A stretch of 16,166 nt of DNA from Candidatus Omnitrophota bacterium (lineage in GTDB: Bacteria > Omnitrophota > 4484-213): assembly GCA_030639955.1 (NCBI GenBank), contig DAOWKH010000047.1, positions 1 to 16,166 of the forward strand, in the 5' to 3' direction. The position numbers and the translations under genes were made by a program. The stretch's first letter is position 1; each line of letters begins with the position of its first letter. This document shows positions 1 to 6,235 of this stretch, in pieces. Below the pieces are notes generated by a model. That model had not been told where the DNA came from, searched no databases, and saw nothing but the letters and a program-made list of their open reading frames with translations.

Positions 1-59
1 AATTGAAAATTCTAAAATTGAAAATTCAATGATAATTGAAAATTGATAATTGTAAATTC
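1..59. repeat. AT-rich degenerate short repeat upstream of proS
   Basis: Four near-identical 12-base units related to AATTGAAAATTC begin at about 1, 16, 34 and 48, the last reading AATTGTAAATTC. Units are spaced 14-18 bases apart and fill the visible intergenic space before proS. No promoter can be told apart in this low-complexity stretch. It is the same kind of low-complexity intergenic filler as at 4297-4408. The element may continue beyond the left edge of the window. Confidence 0.6.
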
Positions 60-81
60 TGACGAGCAAAGCGAGGAAGTT

Positions 82-1272
82 GTGTTTTACTCAAAGTCCT
101 TCATCTTCACCTCTAAAGAAATTCCTGCTGAGGCAGAGATTATCAGCCATCAGCTGATGCTGCGTTCCTCTTTAATTAAAAAGGTCAGTTCCGGGGTCTA
201 TGCCTATTTGCCCTTGGGCCTAAGGGTATTAAACAAAGTAGAGCAGATAATCAGAGAAGAAATGAATAAATTAGGGGCGGAAGAACTTTCACTTTCTATT
301 CTTCAGCCATTATCCATCTGGAAGAAATCCAAGCGCGATGTTGTGTTGGGAAAGGTGATGATTTCTTTTACAGATAGGCATAAAAAGCAGATGGTTTTGG
401 GACCTACCCACGAAGAAATAATTACAGATTTGGTCGCCCAGAGAATTAATTCTTATAAAGCCCTTCCTTTAATTCTCTACCAGATTCAAACCAAATTCCG
501 CGATGAAATTCGCCCGCGCTATGGAGTAATCCGAACCTGCGAGTTCACAATGAAAGATGCTTATAGTTTTGATAAAGACGATGCCGGATTAGCAGAAAAT
601 TACGAAAAGATGAAAATCGCTTATCAGAGCATCTTTAATCGCTGCGGGCTATCTCATTGTAAAATAAAACAGGCCGATTCAGAGATGATGGGTGGAGATC
701 TCTCTCACGAATTCGTGATTTATTTGGAGTCGGGAGAGAAGATTGAAATGGGGCATATCTTTAAATTGGGAACAAAATATAGCGATGTCTTTAATGCTAA
801 TTACAATGATGAGAGAGGAAAGCAAAGACCAATAGTAATGGGCTGTTATGGAATTGGCCTGGATAGGATAATTGCCGGTTGTATCGAAAAGCACCACGAC
901 AAACAAGGGATTATCTGGCCATCTTCGCTTACCCCTTATGATGTTTTAATTATCCCCTTAGATTACAAATCTTGCCTGTCGGCAGACAGGGAAAAAGAGG
1001 TTATCTCTTATGTTGATTTTCTTTCTCAAGAATTGGAGAATAAAAAGATGGAAGTTCTTGTGGATGACCGTTTGGAAAGTGCAGGAATTAAATTTAACGA
1101 TGCGGATTTAATCGGTATCCCTCTAAGAATAATTATTGGAAAGAAAAACTTTGCGCAGGGAAAGGCGGAGATAAATCTGAGAAAGGGAGAAAAGATAGTT
1201 TGTGATAAAGGTGAAGTGATAGAAAGGGTTTCAGAAATAATACGCAGTGTTGACAAAAAGCACACAATGTGA
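82..1272 (+). CDS. proS: Prolyl-tRNA synthetase, short form lacking the editing insertion
   Basis: Charges tRNA-Pro with proline in the cytoplasm. About 396 residues. The class II core is clear: the N-terminal region around SKEIPAEAEIISHQLMLR, TxE-type GPTHEE, motif 2 at about residues 139-160 (FRDEIRPRYGVIRT, then EFTMKDAYSF), motif 3 MGCYGIGLDR at about 253, and a C-terminal anticodon-binding domain containing DDR and GIP. I chose the GTG at 82 because GAGGA lies at 72-76 and the family's Y-S-K motif follows at once; an in-frame TTG at 43 would add 13 low-complexity residues. In the E. coli-type enzyme (572 residues) an editing domain of about 180 residues sits between motifs 2 and 3. Here the chain goes straight from ESGEK (about 215-219) to IEMGHIFKLGTKYS, so that domain is absent. 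A 16-base palindrome lies in frame at 975-990. The last codons overlap the promoter of the next gene pair. Confidence 0.95.
   Translation: MFYSKSFIFTSKEIPAEAEIISHQLMLRSSLIKKVSSGVYAYLPLGLRVLNKVEQIIREEMNKLGAEELSLSILQPLSIWKKSKRDVVLGKVMISFTDRHKKQMVLGPTHEEIITDLVAQRINSYKALPLILYQIQTKFRDEIRPRYGVIRTCEFTMKDAYSFDKDDAGLAENYEKMKIAYQSIFNRCGLSHCKIKQADSEMMGGDLSHEFVIYLESGEKIEMGHIFKLGTKYSDVFNANYNDERGKQRPIVMGCYGIGLDRIIAGCIEKHHDKQGIIWPSSLTPYDVLIIPLDYKSCLSADREKEVISYVDFLSQELENKKMEVLVDDRLESAGIKFNDADLIGIPLRIIIGKKNFAQGKAEINLRKGEKIVCDKGEVIERVSEIIRSVDKKHTM
975..990. repeat. Palindromic element inside proS
   Basis: CCTGTC GGCA GACAGG forms a perfect 6-bp stem with a 4-base loop. It is read in frame as part of C-L-S-A-D-R (about residues 298-303), at the start of the anticodon-binding domain after PLDYKS. 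It looks like a small palindromic repeat tolerated inside a coding region. Copies elsewhere in the genome cannot be tested from this window. Confidence 0.55.
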
Positions 1273-1284
1273 TATATTTTAATT
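1250..1284 (+). promoter_or_regulatory. Sigma70-type promoter of first toxin-antitoxin pair, with possible operator
   Basis: The -35 box TTGACA is at 1250-1255 and the -10 box TATATT at 1273-1278, with a 17-base spacer. The expected start point, about 7 bases after the -10 box, is 1285, the A of the toxin ATG, so the transcript should be leaderless. A small inverted repeat CACA-CAA-TGTG (1261-1271) lies in the spacer and could bind the ribbon-helix-helix antitoxin. The promoter overlaps the last codons and stop codon of proS. Confidence 0.7.
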
Positions 1285-1569
1285 ATGGAAATTTACTATC
1301 ATTGGGATAATAAAAAGAATGAATTACTTAAGCAATATAGGAATATCTGTTTTGAACAAATTGTTATGCATGTCGATAAAGGCGACCTAATAGATATTAT
1401 TGAACATCCCAATAAAAAGAAATACCCTAATCAAAAAATGCTCGTTGTAGCTGTTAATGAATATGCATATCTGGTCCCTTTTGTTGAAGAAAAGGAAAAT
1501 GTATATTTTTTAAAAACAATTATACCCAGCCGAAAGGCTACAAAAAAATACTTGCGAGGTGAAAAATGA
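1285..1569 (+). CDS. BrnT-like toxin of type II toxin-antitoxin pair 1
   Basis: 94 residues. The N-terminus has the BrnT-like pattern W-D-x-K-K-N-E-L-L-K followed by I-C-F-E-Q-I, and the C-terminus carries KTIIPSRKATKKY, matching the S-R-K-A-T end of the BrnT (COG2929) family. Known members are ribosome-dependent or RNase-type growth inhibitors; that activity is inferred here from family resemblance. The gene precedes a CopG-like antitoxin and its stop overlaps the antitoxin start (ATGA at 1566-1569). It has no Shine-Dalgarno sequence and its promoter predicts a leaderless message. The second pair at 2014-2569 is a diverged relative: both share the S-R-K-A-T end, the K-Y-P-x-Q-K segment and the overall gene layout. 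Confidence 0.82.
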   Translation: MEIYYHWDNKKNELLKQYRNICFEQIVMHVDKGDLIDIIEHPNKKKYPNQKMLVVAVNEYAYLVPFVEEKENVYFLKTIIPSRKATKKYLRGEK

Positions 1570-1844
1570 AAAAAGTAAAATTAGACAAACAGGAACAAAA
1601 ATTGCTGGATTCTTATGAGCGTGATGAATGGAAATCTGTTAAAAATGTAAAGCAAGAAATCAAAAAACACCAAGAGTATGCACGTAATACACTAAAAAAG
1701 GATAAAAGGATTAACATTAGAATATCGTCAAAGGACCTTGAGGATATTCAGGTTACTGCCTTAGAAGAAAATCTTCCCTATCAGACACTAATAGCAAGCG
1801 TGCTTCACAAATTTGTTTCTGGAAAATTTATCGAAAATAAATGA
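1566..1844 (+). CDS. CopG-like ribbon-helix-helix antitoxin of pair 1
   Basis: 92 residues. The N-terminal half is charged and probably wraps the toxin. The C-terminal half, from about residue 49 (KRINIRISSKDLEDIQ, then LPYQTLIASVLHKFVSG), has the short beta strand INIRIS followed by two helices, as in CopG/RHH DNA-binding antitoxins (COG5304-like). It should neutralise the toxin encoded just upstream and repress the shared promoter, probably at the inverted repeat in that promoter. A GAGGTG ribosome-binding site lies a few bases before the ATG, and the start overlaps the toxin stop by four bases, which suggests translational coupling. Confidence 0.82.
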   Translation: MKKVKLDKQEQKLLDSYERDEWKSVKNVKQEIKKHQEYARNTLKKDKRINIRISSKDLEDIQVTALEENLPYQTLIASVLHKFVSGKFIENK

Positions 1845-1912
1845 AAAATTAGCTGACCAATTAGTGAAAAAAATAAAATCTCTAATAAGTCATTTGAAAC
1901 TGACCTGAATCC

Positions 1913-1934
1913 GCGCCGAAATCGGCACTCAAGG
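1913..1934. repeat. Small hairpin between the two toxin-antitoxin pairs
   Basis: GCCGA-AA-TCGGC forms a 5-bp stem with a 2-base loop in the 169-base gap between antitoxin 1 and toxin 2. It is not followed by a T run, so it is not a convincing terminator. The rest of the gap (1845-1977) shows no gene. Confidence 0.35.
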
Positions 1935-1977
1935 CAGGTGAGATTGAATGTTAGCTGTGTAATAATCAAAAATTTCT

Positions 1978-2013
1978 TTGACTTTGTACATTGATTGGAT
2001 GTACAATAAAGCT
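1978..2013 (+). promoter_or_regulatory. Promoter and palindromic operator of second toxin-antitoxin pair
   Basis: The -35 box TTGACT is at 1978-1983 and the -10 box TACAAT at 2002-2007, with an 18-base spacer. A perfect inverted repeat TTGTACAT-N7-ATGTACAA (1984-2006) fills the spacer and overlaps the -10 box, an ideal place for repression by the ribbon-helix-helix antitoxin. The expected start point is about 2014, exactly the toxin ATG, so this transcript should also be leaderless. Confidence 0.78.
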
Positions 2014-2304
2014 ATGAAATTTGAATGGGATTCAGAAAAAAACGAATGGTTAAAAAAAGAAAGGGGAATATCTTTTGAACGAATTATTTTCCATTTGTCT
2101 CAAGGTGATTTATGGAAAGTAGCTGATCATTCTGATCAAGGAAAATATCCCGGACAAAAAATTTATTTTGTTATTGTGGAAAATTATATTTACATGGTTC
2201 CACATGTTAAAGAAAAGGACCAGATATTCTTGAAAACCATAATTCCCAGTAGAAAAGCAACAAGGGATTATGAAAAAGAAAAGGAGAGAAACGATGAAAT
2301 ATGA
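2014..2304 (+). CDS. BrnT-like toxin of type II toxin-antitoxin pair 2
   Basis: 96 residues from the ATG at 2014. This start gives the family N-terminus MKFEWDSEKNEWLKK; a TTG at 1978 would read through the promoter and operator. The chain continues with G-I-S-F-E-R-I, K-Y-P-G-Q-K, and ends with FLKTIIPSRKATRDY. It is clearly related to the toxin at 1285 but diverged, so this is an old duplication or two separate acquisitions rather than a recent copy. No Shine-Dalgarno sequence precedes it. Its end overlaps the antitoxin start by 11 bases. RNase-like growth inhibition is inferred from the BrnT family. Confidence 0.83.
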   Translation: MKFEWDSEKNEWLKKERGISFERIIFHLSQGDLWKVADHSDQGKYPGQKIYFVIVENYIYMVPHVKEKDQIFLKTIIPSRKATRDYEKEKERNDEI

Positions 2305-2569
2305 TAAGGAAGAACAGTCCATTTTAGATGCTTATGAAAAAGGTAAAATCAAGGTAAAATCTCCATCAAAAAAAGAAATGCATAATGTTAAAACTATAGC
2401 GGAAACCACTTTTCGGAAAAATCGTCGCATTACGATCCGCCTATATGATCACGATTATCAAGGAATCCAAAAAACAGCAATGGAAAAAGGTATTCCCTAT
2501 CAAACATTAATTTCGGGAATGATTCATCAATATATAGAAGGGGATCTTGCGGAAAAGAAAACTTCCTAA
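2294..2569 (+). CDS. CopG-like ribbon-helix-helix antitoxin of pair 2
   Basis: 91 residues. The ATG at 2294 follows AAGGAG at 2281-2286; an earlier in-frame ATG at 2270 would add eight lysine/arginine-rich residues that overlap the toxin end. The C-terminal part, RITIRLYDHDYQGIQ and then IPYQTLISGMIHQYIEG, matches the RHH segment of antitoxin 1 residue for residue in several places (the P-Y-Q-T-L-I core). It should bind toxin 2 and repress from TTGTACAT-N7-ATGTACAA. Whether it cross-neutralises toxin 1 is unknown; the two promoters have different palindromes, which argues for separate control. Confidence 0.82.
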   Translation: MKYDKEEQSILDAYEKGKIKVKSPSKKEMHNVKTIAETTFRKNRRITIRLYDHDYQGIQKTAMEKGIPYQTLISGMIHQYIEGDLAEKKTS

Positions 2570-2673
2570 CAACGCATTACAGCAGGTTGTAAATCTACGT
2601 TTTTTGATTACTGATTGAGTGGGATTTTTGTGTTTTGAGCGAGAAATGCAAAATCTCCTTGATGAAAAAAGTA

Positions 2674-2793
2674 TCCGCCTACGCTCCATCCTTCGAAGCA
2701 GAGCTTCTGCGGAGGACGGGCAAGGCTTCGGCGGATTCAATGCAGCCATACGATTTAGTCTCCTTATAGTCGTCTAAATCGTGGCTTTATTGA
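2674..2793 (+). promoter_or_regulatory. Two-hairpin leader directly upstream of tyrA-cmk
   Basis: First hairpin: TCCGCC (2674-2679) with GGCGGA (2730-2735), holding a smaller GCAGA/TCTGC stem. Second hairpin: AGCC-(AT)-ACGATTTAG (2744-2758) with CTAAATCGT-GGCT (2774-2786), 13 bp with a two-base bulge and a 15-base loop. TTCAAT at 2736-2741, between the stems, can pair with ATTGAA at 2789-2794, closing the second hairpin onto the A of the start codon. There is no Shine-Dalgarno sequence. The same plan is found before ispH and rplT. A regulatory role is inferred. Confidence 0.55.
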
Positions 2794-4296
2794 ATGAAAA
2801 AATTCAATAAAATTACTATTATCGGCACAGGTTTGATTGGTGGTTCCCTGGGATTGGTTATAAAAAGAAAAAGATTGGCCAAGGAGGTCTTTGGCATTGC
2901 CAAGCATCAAAAAACGATAGAGGAGGCAATAAAGCTCGGGGCGATAGATAAAGGGAGTTTGAAATTAAGAGATGTCAGAGAAAGCGAGTTGATAATTGTT
3001 TGCACGCCGGTGGGAGAAATTGTTCACACTGTCCAGAAAATCATTCCTTTTTTAAGTCAGGGTTGCCTGATAACTGATGTAGGCAGCGCAAAGAAAAGAA
3101 TTACCCAGGAAATAGAAAAAATCCTGCCCCGGGGAATTCATTTTGTTGGCGGTCATCCATTAGCCGGGTCAGAAAAAAGAGGAATCGAATCTGCGCGAAT
3201 AGAATTATTCGCTAACTCAGTTACCTTTTTAATAAAATCAAAGGGAACAGATATAACCGCTTTAAAAAAGATTGAGCAATTATGGGAAGAAACAGGAAGC
3301 AGGATAAAAATTATCTCTGCTGCTATGCACGATAAAATTGTGGCTGAGATAAGCCATTTGCCCCATATTGCCGCCGTAGGTTTGGTAAATTCCGCCTCTA
3401 ACAGATATCTAAAATATGCGGCTAAGGGTTGGAAAGATTTGACCCGTATTGCTTTAAGCGATGTCTTATTGCGGAAAGATATCTGTTTAGACAATAAAGA
3501 AGAGATTGGTAGGGCTTTAGGGGGTTTTATTGAGCATTTAATAATAATGCGAGATTTAATTCAGAAGGGGAACTCGCAAGGAATAACAAAGGAATTTAAA
3601 AAAGCAAGGCAGAAAAAATTAAAGCAGGAAAGGATAATTATCGCTATTGACGGACCTGCGGGAGCGGGAAAGAGTGTAGTGAGCCAAAAATTAGCGGCCA
3701 AATTGGGCTTTGGCTATTTAGATACCGGGGCAATGTATCGGGCAATTACCTTAAAGGCGATAAAGCAGAAAATTGATTTAACAAATGAAGCTCGCTTAAT
3801 AAAAATGTCTCAGCAGACGGAGATTGATTTTGTGTTTAAAAAAGAAAAGGGGGCGGTTTTGCTTCTGGATGGAAAAGATGTCCACAGGGAGCTTAGAAAA
3901 GAAGAAATAACCAATAAGGTCTTCTATTTAGCCAAACTTCCTAAGATAAGAAAAAGGATGGTTAGCTTACAGCGAAAGATAGGTGAAGGCAGAGATATTG
4001 TTGCTGAAGGCAGGGATATGGGGAGTGTTGTTTTTCCTCAGGCAAAGAAATTTTACTTAGATGCCTCTATAAAAGAAAGAGCAAAACGAAGATACAAACA
4101 ACTCCTCACCCAGCCGCTAGGTCTACGAGGAGAAAAACCATCTTCGAAAAAGATTGAGCAGGATATCAAAATTAGAGACAAAAAAGATAGTGAAAGAAAA
4201 GTTGCCCCTTTAAAAAGGGTCAAAGATGCGGTTTATATTGACACGACAGAAATGAGTATTAAACAGGTAGTGAAGAGAATTCTGGATAACCTGTAA
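2794..4296 (+). CDS. tyrA-cmk: Fused prephenate dehydrogenase - cytidylate kinase
   Basis: 500 residues with two enzymes in one chain. Residues 1 to about 275 are TyrA, which oxidises prephenate to 4-hydroxyphenylpyruvate for tyrosine synthesis: Rossmann motif GTGLIGGSLG (11-20), catalytic-region GGHPLAGSEKRG with His121, then LPHIAAVGLVN and the ALSD segment. From about 281 the chain is cytidylate kinase (CMP/dCMP phosphorylation): P-loop GPAGAGKS (287-294), YLDTGAMYRA, AEGRDMGSVVFP, and RDKKDSERKVAPL near the end. No stop or frameshift separates the halves; the join is a short lysine-rich linker (about 270-280). In many bacteria aroA lies between tyrA and cmk, so deletion of aroA could have made the fusion. 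A copy of the CCGxTAGGTCTACGA word lies at 4114-4128 in a kinase loop. The gene has no Shine-Dalgarno sequence but has the two-hairpin leader. plsC and ispH follow. Confidence 0.93.
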   Translation: MKKFNKITIIGTGLIGGSLGLVIKRKRLAKEVFGIAKHQKTIEEAIKLGAIDKGSLKLRDVRESELIIVCTPVGEIVHTVQKIIPFLSQGCLITDVGSAKKRITQEIEKILPRGIHFVGGHPLAGSEKRGIESARIELFANSVTFLIKSKGTDITALKKIEQLWEETGSRIKIISAAMHDKIVAEISHLPHIAAVGLVNSASNRYLKYAAKGWKDLTRIALSDVLLRKDICLDNKEEIGRALGGFIEHLIIMRDLIQKGNSQGITKEFKKARQKKLKQERIIIAIDGPAGAGKSVVSQKLAAKLGFGYLDTGAMYRAITLKAIKQKIDLTNEARLIKMSQQTEIDFVFKKEKGAVLLLDGKDVHRELRKEEITNKVFYLAKLPKIRKRMVSLQRKIGEGRDIVAEGRDMGSVVFPQAKKFYLDASIKERAKRRYKQLLTQPLGLRGEKPSSKKIEQDIKIRDKKDSERKVAPLKRVKDAVYIDTTEMSIKQVVKRILDNL

Positions 4297-4408
4297 AGTA
4301 ATATCAAAAATCAAATATTAAAAATCAAAATGACAAATCAAAAATCAAAAATTTTACATTTTAATCTGTAATTTTGATATTTGCATTTTACATTTTGAAT
4401 TTTCTTTA
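4297..4408. repeat. Low-complexity intergenic repeat between tyrA-cmk and plsC
   Basis: The left half repeats AAAATCAAA-type words and the right half repeats their complement (TTTTGATATT, CATTTTACATTTTGA). The outer arms AATATCAAAA (4300-4309) and TTTTGATATT (4372-4381) are a perfect 10-bp inverted repeat. The whole gap is therefore an imperfect AT-rich palindrome. No gene or clear promoter is visible. Confidence 0.6.
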
Positions 4409-5017
4409 ATGCTTTACTCTTTTTTGACTTGTTTGGCAAAGGTTCTTCTAAGAATATTTTTTCGCCTAAAAATAGTCGGCGCAGAAAACATTCCTCAAAA
4501 AGAAGGATGTATCATTGTCTCTAATCATGTAAGTTTTTTAGACCCTATAGTTATCGCAGCAGTTTGTTTCCGCAAAATAAATTTTTTAGCCCGCGAAAGT
4601 TTGTTTAAAAACTATTTTTTTGGAAAACTCCTTCGTTCCGTTAATGTAATTCCCCTGGTGCGCAATAGCTCTGATTTTAAGGCTCTAAAGAGGGCTTTAA
4701 ACAATTTAAAAGAAGGCGGAGTTACCGCTCTTTTTCCTCAAGGAACTCGTGGGGGAAATTGGCAGAGAATCAAGGGGGGAGCAGGATTTTTAGCCCAACA
4801 GGCAAACGTTTGCATTATTCCGGCTTATATAAAAGGCACAGATAAGGCTTTACCGCGGGGAGCTAAATTCATTAGATTTTATCCGATAGCTGTTTATTTT
4901 GGGAAAAGGATAATCCCCCTATTAGAGAAATCTAAACAGAATATAGCCGGTAGGTCTACGAAAGGAATAAATGCTGAGATAATCAAAAGAACAGAAGAAT
5001 TGCGTAGGTTAAGTTGA
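4409..5017 (+). CDS. plsC: 1-acyl-sn-glycerol-3-phosphate acyltransferase
   Basis: 202 residues. Transfers an acyl chain to lysophosphatidate to make phosphatidate for membrane lipids, at the inner face of the cytoplasmic membrane. The N-terminus is a hydrophobic segment (about 1-20). Motif I, N-H-V-S-F-L-D, places the catalytic His40 and Asp45. Motif III is FPQGTR (109-114), with Gln where many family members have Glu. The later V-x-I-I-P-A-Y-I-K-G block fits motif IV. The order cmk-plsC-ispH is common in bacteria. A 15-base word, CCGGTAGGTCTACGA at 4947-4961, lies near the C-terminus (A-G-R-S-T). The stop codon is part of the first leader hairpin before ispH. No Shine-Dalgarno sequence is seen before the ATG. 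Confidence 0.92.
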   Translation: MLYSFLTCLAKVLLRIFFRLKIVGAENIPQKEGCIIVSNHVSFLDPIVIAAVCFRKINFLARESLFKNYFFGKLLRSVNVIPLVRNSSDFKALKRALNNLKEGGVTALFPQGTRGGNWQRIKGGAGFLAQQANVCIIPAYIKGTDKALPRGAKFIRFYPIAVYFGKRIIPLLEKSKQNIAGRSTKGINAEIIKRTEELRRLS

Positions 5018-5128
5018 ATTACCCCCACTGTTTCGTCCGCCTGAGGCGGAGCGAAACAAAACGGTGGGGGTCAATTCCGCCATACAATTTAGTTTCCTTA
5101 TCAGTCGCCTAAATTGTGGCATCATTGA
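5016..5128 (+). promoter_or_regulatory. Two-hairpin leader directly upstream of ispH
   Basis: First hairpin: GAATT-A-CCCCCAC (5016-5028) with GTGGGGGT-C-AATTC (5064-5077), enclosing GTTTCG-TCCGCC (5030-5041) paired with GGCGGA-CGAAAC (5045-5057) around loop TGA. Second hairpin: GCC-(AT)-ACAATTTAG (5079-5092) with CTAAATTGT-GGC (5109-5120) and a 16-base loop. TCAAT at 5071-5075 can pair upstream as part of the first stem or with ATTGA at 5124-5128, directly before the ATG. Relative to the tyrA-cmk leader, one stem pair changes from G-C to A-T on both sides. There is no Shine-Dalgarno sequence at normal spacing. Confidence 0.58.
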
Positions 5129-5977
5129 ATGAAACTAAAATTAGCCAAAGAATATGGATTTTGTTGGGGTGTAGAAAAGGCAGTTGATAAAGTTAAGGAG
5201 TTGCTAAAAAAGAAAAAAGTGGCTTATTGCTTAGGTCCTTTGATTCACAATCCTCAGATTAATGACCTATTAGTTAAGCGGGGGTTAAGAATTATCAAGG
5301 ATTTAAGAAAAGCGAAAAGTGGGGTTTTAGTAATCCCTGCACATGGACTTCCAAAGACAATAATCAAAAAGGCAAAGGAGAAAGGATTAAAATTAATTGA
5401 CGCCACCTGTCCCTTTGTAGAAAATCTCCAGCAAATTGTGACCCGGCTTTCTCAGCAAAATTACCAAGTAATAATTGTTGGAGAAAAGAAGCATAAGGAA
5501 GTGCAAACATTAATGAGTTTTGCTGATAAAGCAGAAGTGATTGAAGATATTTCCGAAATCAAAGACAAAAAATTTCTTTTCGAAGACCTAACGGCTAAAA
5601 TTGCGATTATCGCTCAAACAACTCAAACAAGAAAAAGGTTTGCTAAAATAATAAAAGAACTATTAAAAAAGGAGTTTCAGGAAATAAGAATATTTAATAC
5701 CCTTTGCAGAGTTGTGCAAAACAGACAGGAAGAAGCGGCCAAATTAGCCAAAAGAGTGGAGCTGATGTTAGTCATCGGAGGAAAGGAGAGCGCTAATACA
5801 GGAAGATTGGCGGAGATTTGCGCTGCCAAAAGAGAAACTTACCATATTGAAGCTGCAGATGAAATAAGGCGAAAATGGTTGAAAAAAAAGAAGAAAATTG
5901 GTATAATTACAGGGACATCTACGCCAAAGTTTCTTGTAGAAGAGGTAGTTAAGAGGATAAATGAAATCCAAACTTGA
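5129..5977 (+). CDS. ispH: 4-hydroxy-3-methylbut-2-enyl diphosphate reductase
   Basis: 282 residues, a normal length for the family without the S1 extension seen in some clostridia. Last step of the MEP isoprenoid pathway: makes IPP and DMAPP using a [4Fe-4S] cluster. The three cluster cysteines are Cys12 (GFCWGV), Cys94 (DATCPFV) and Cys193 (NTLCRVVQNRQ). Substrate-binding residues fit: His40 in GPLIHNPQ, His72 in PAHG, His122 and the catalytic Glu124 in KKHKEV, then AQTTQT. The C-terminus has GGKESANTGRL and TGTSTPKFLVEEV. Its own end overlaps the next gene by 17 bases. The start lacks a Shine-Dalgarno sequence and sits directly behind the second leader hairpin. Confidence 0.96.
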   Translation: MKLKLAKEYGFCWGVEKAVDKVKELLKKKKVAYCLGPLIHNPQINDLLVKRGLRIIKDLRKAKSGVLVIPAHGLPKTIIKKAKEKGLKLIDATCPFVENLQQIVTRLSQQNYQVIIVGEKKHKEVQTLMSFADKAEVIEDISEIKDKKFLFEDLTAKIAIIAQTTQTRKRFAKIIKELLKKEFQEIRIFNTLCRVVQNRQEEAAKLAKRVELMLVIGGKESANTGRLAEICAAKRETYHIEAADEIRRKWLKKKKKIGIITGTSTPKFLVEEVVKRINEIQT

Positions 5978-6218
5978 AGATTTATTAGAAGCAGGAAAAT
6001 TTTCTTTTCTAAACGAGAATTACGATGAGGCAATAAAATATTTCCAAAAGATTTTAAAAAAGGATTCTCAGAATGCTGAGACCTACTACAATTTAGGCAT
6101 AGTCTATGAAGCTAAAAATATGCTAAAAGAAGCAAAGGAGGCATTTAATAAAACTTTAGAAATAAACCCAAAATATAAATTAGCAGAAGAGCATCTGGCG
6201 AAATTGGTAGGGGAGTAA
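5961..6218 (+). CDS. Small TPR-repeat protein
   Basis: 85 residues with two tetratricopeptide repeats: one around residues 19-52 (NYDEAIKYFQKILKKDSQNAETYYNLG) and one around 53-84 (MLKEAKEAFNKTLEINPKYKLAEEHLA). TPR units are protein-protein binding scaffolds. No signal peptide is seen, so it is probably cytoplasmic. The ATG lies inside the ispH reading frame, overlapping it by 17 bases, so the two are probably translated together. The next gene begins 17 bases after its stop and encodes an envelope lipoprotein, so this may serve the envelope cluster; its partner is not known. Confidence 0.85.
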   Translation: MKSKLEDLLEAGKFSFLNENYDEAIKYFQKILKKDSQNAETYYNLGIVYEAKNMLKEAKEAFNKTLEINPKYKLAEEHLAKLVGE

Positions 6219-6235
6219 AACAAAAAGGAGGAAAA

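Noticed and set aside
43..81. TTG start for proS at 43
   Set aside because: It would add 13 residues encoded by the AT-rich repeat and has no ribosome-binding site; GTG at 82 has GAGGA at good spacing and leads into the family N-terminus.
679..906. Minus-strand open frame of 75 codons
   Set aside because: It lies antisense to the conserved motif 3 region of proS, has no ribosome-binding site and resembles no known protein; a shadow of the coding strand.
4297..4408. Possible CRISPR array or origin-like repeats
   Set aside because: Units are short, irregular, AT-only words without unique spacers, and no cas gene or DnaA-box cluster is present.
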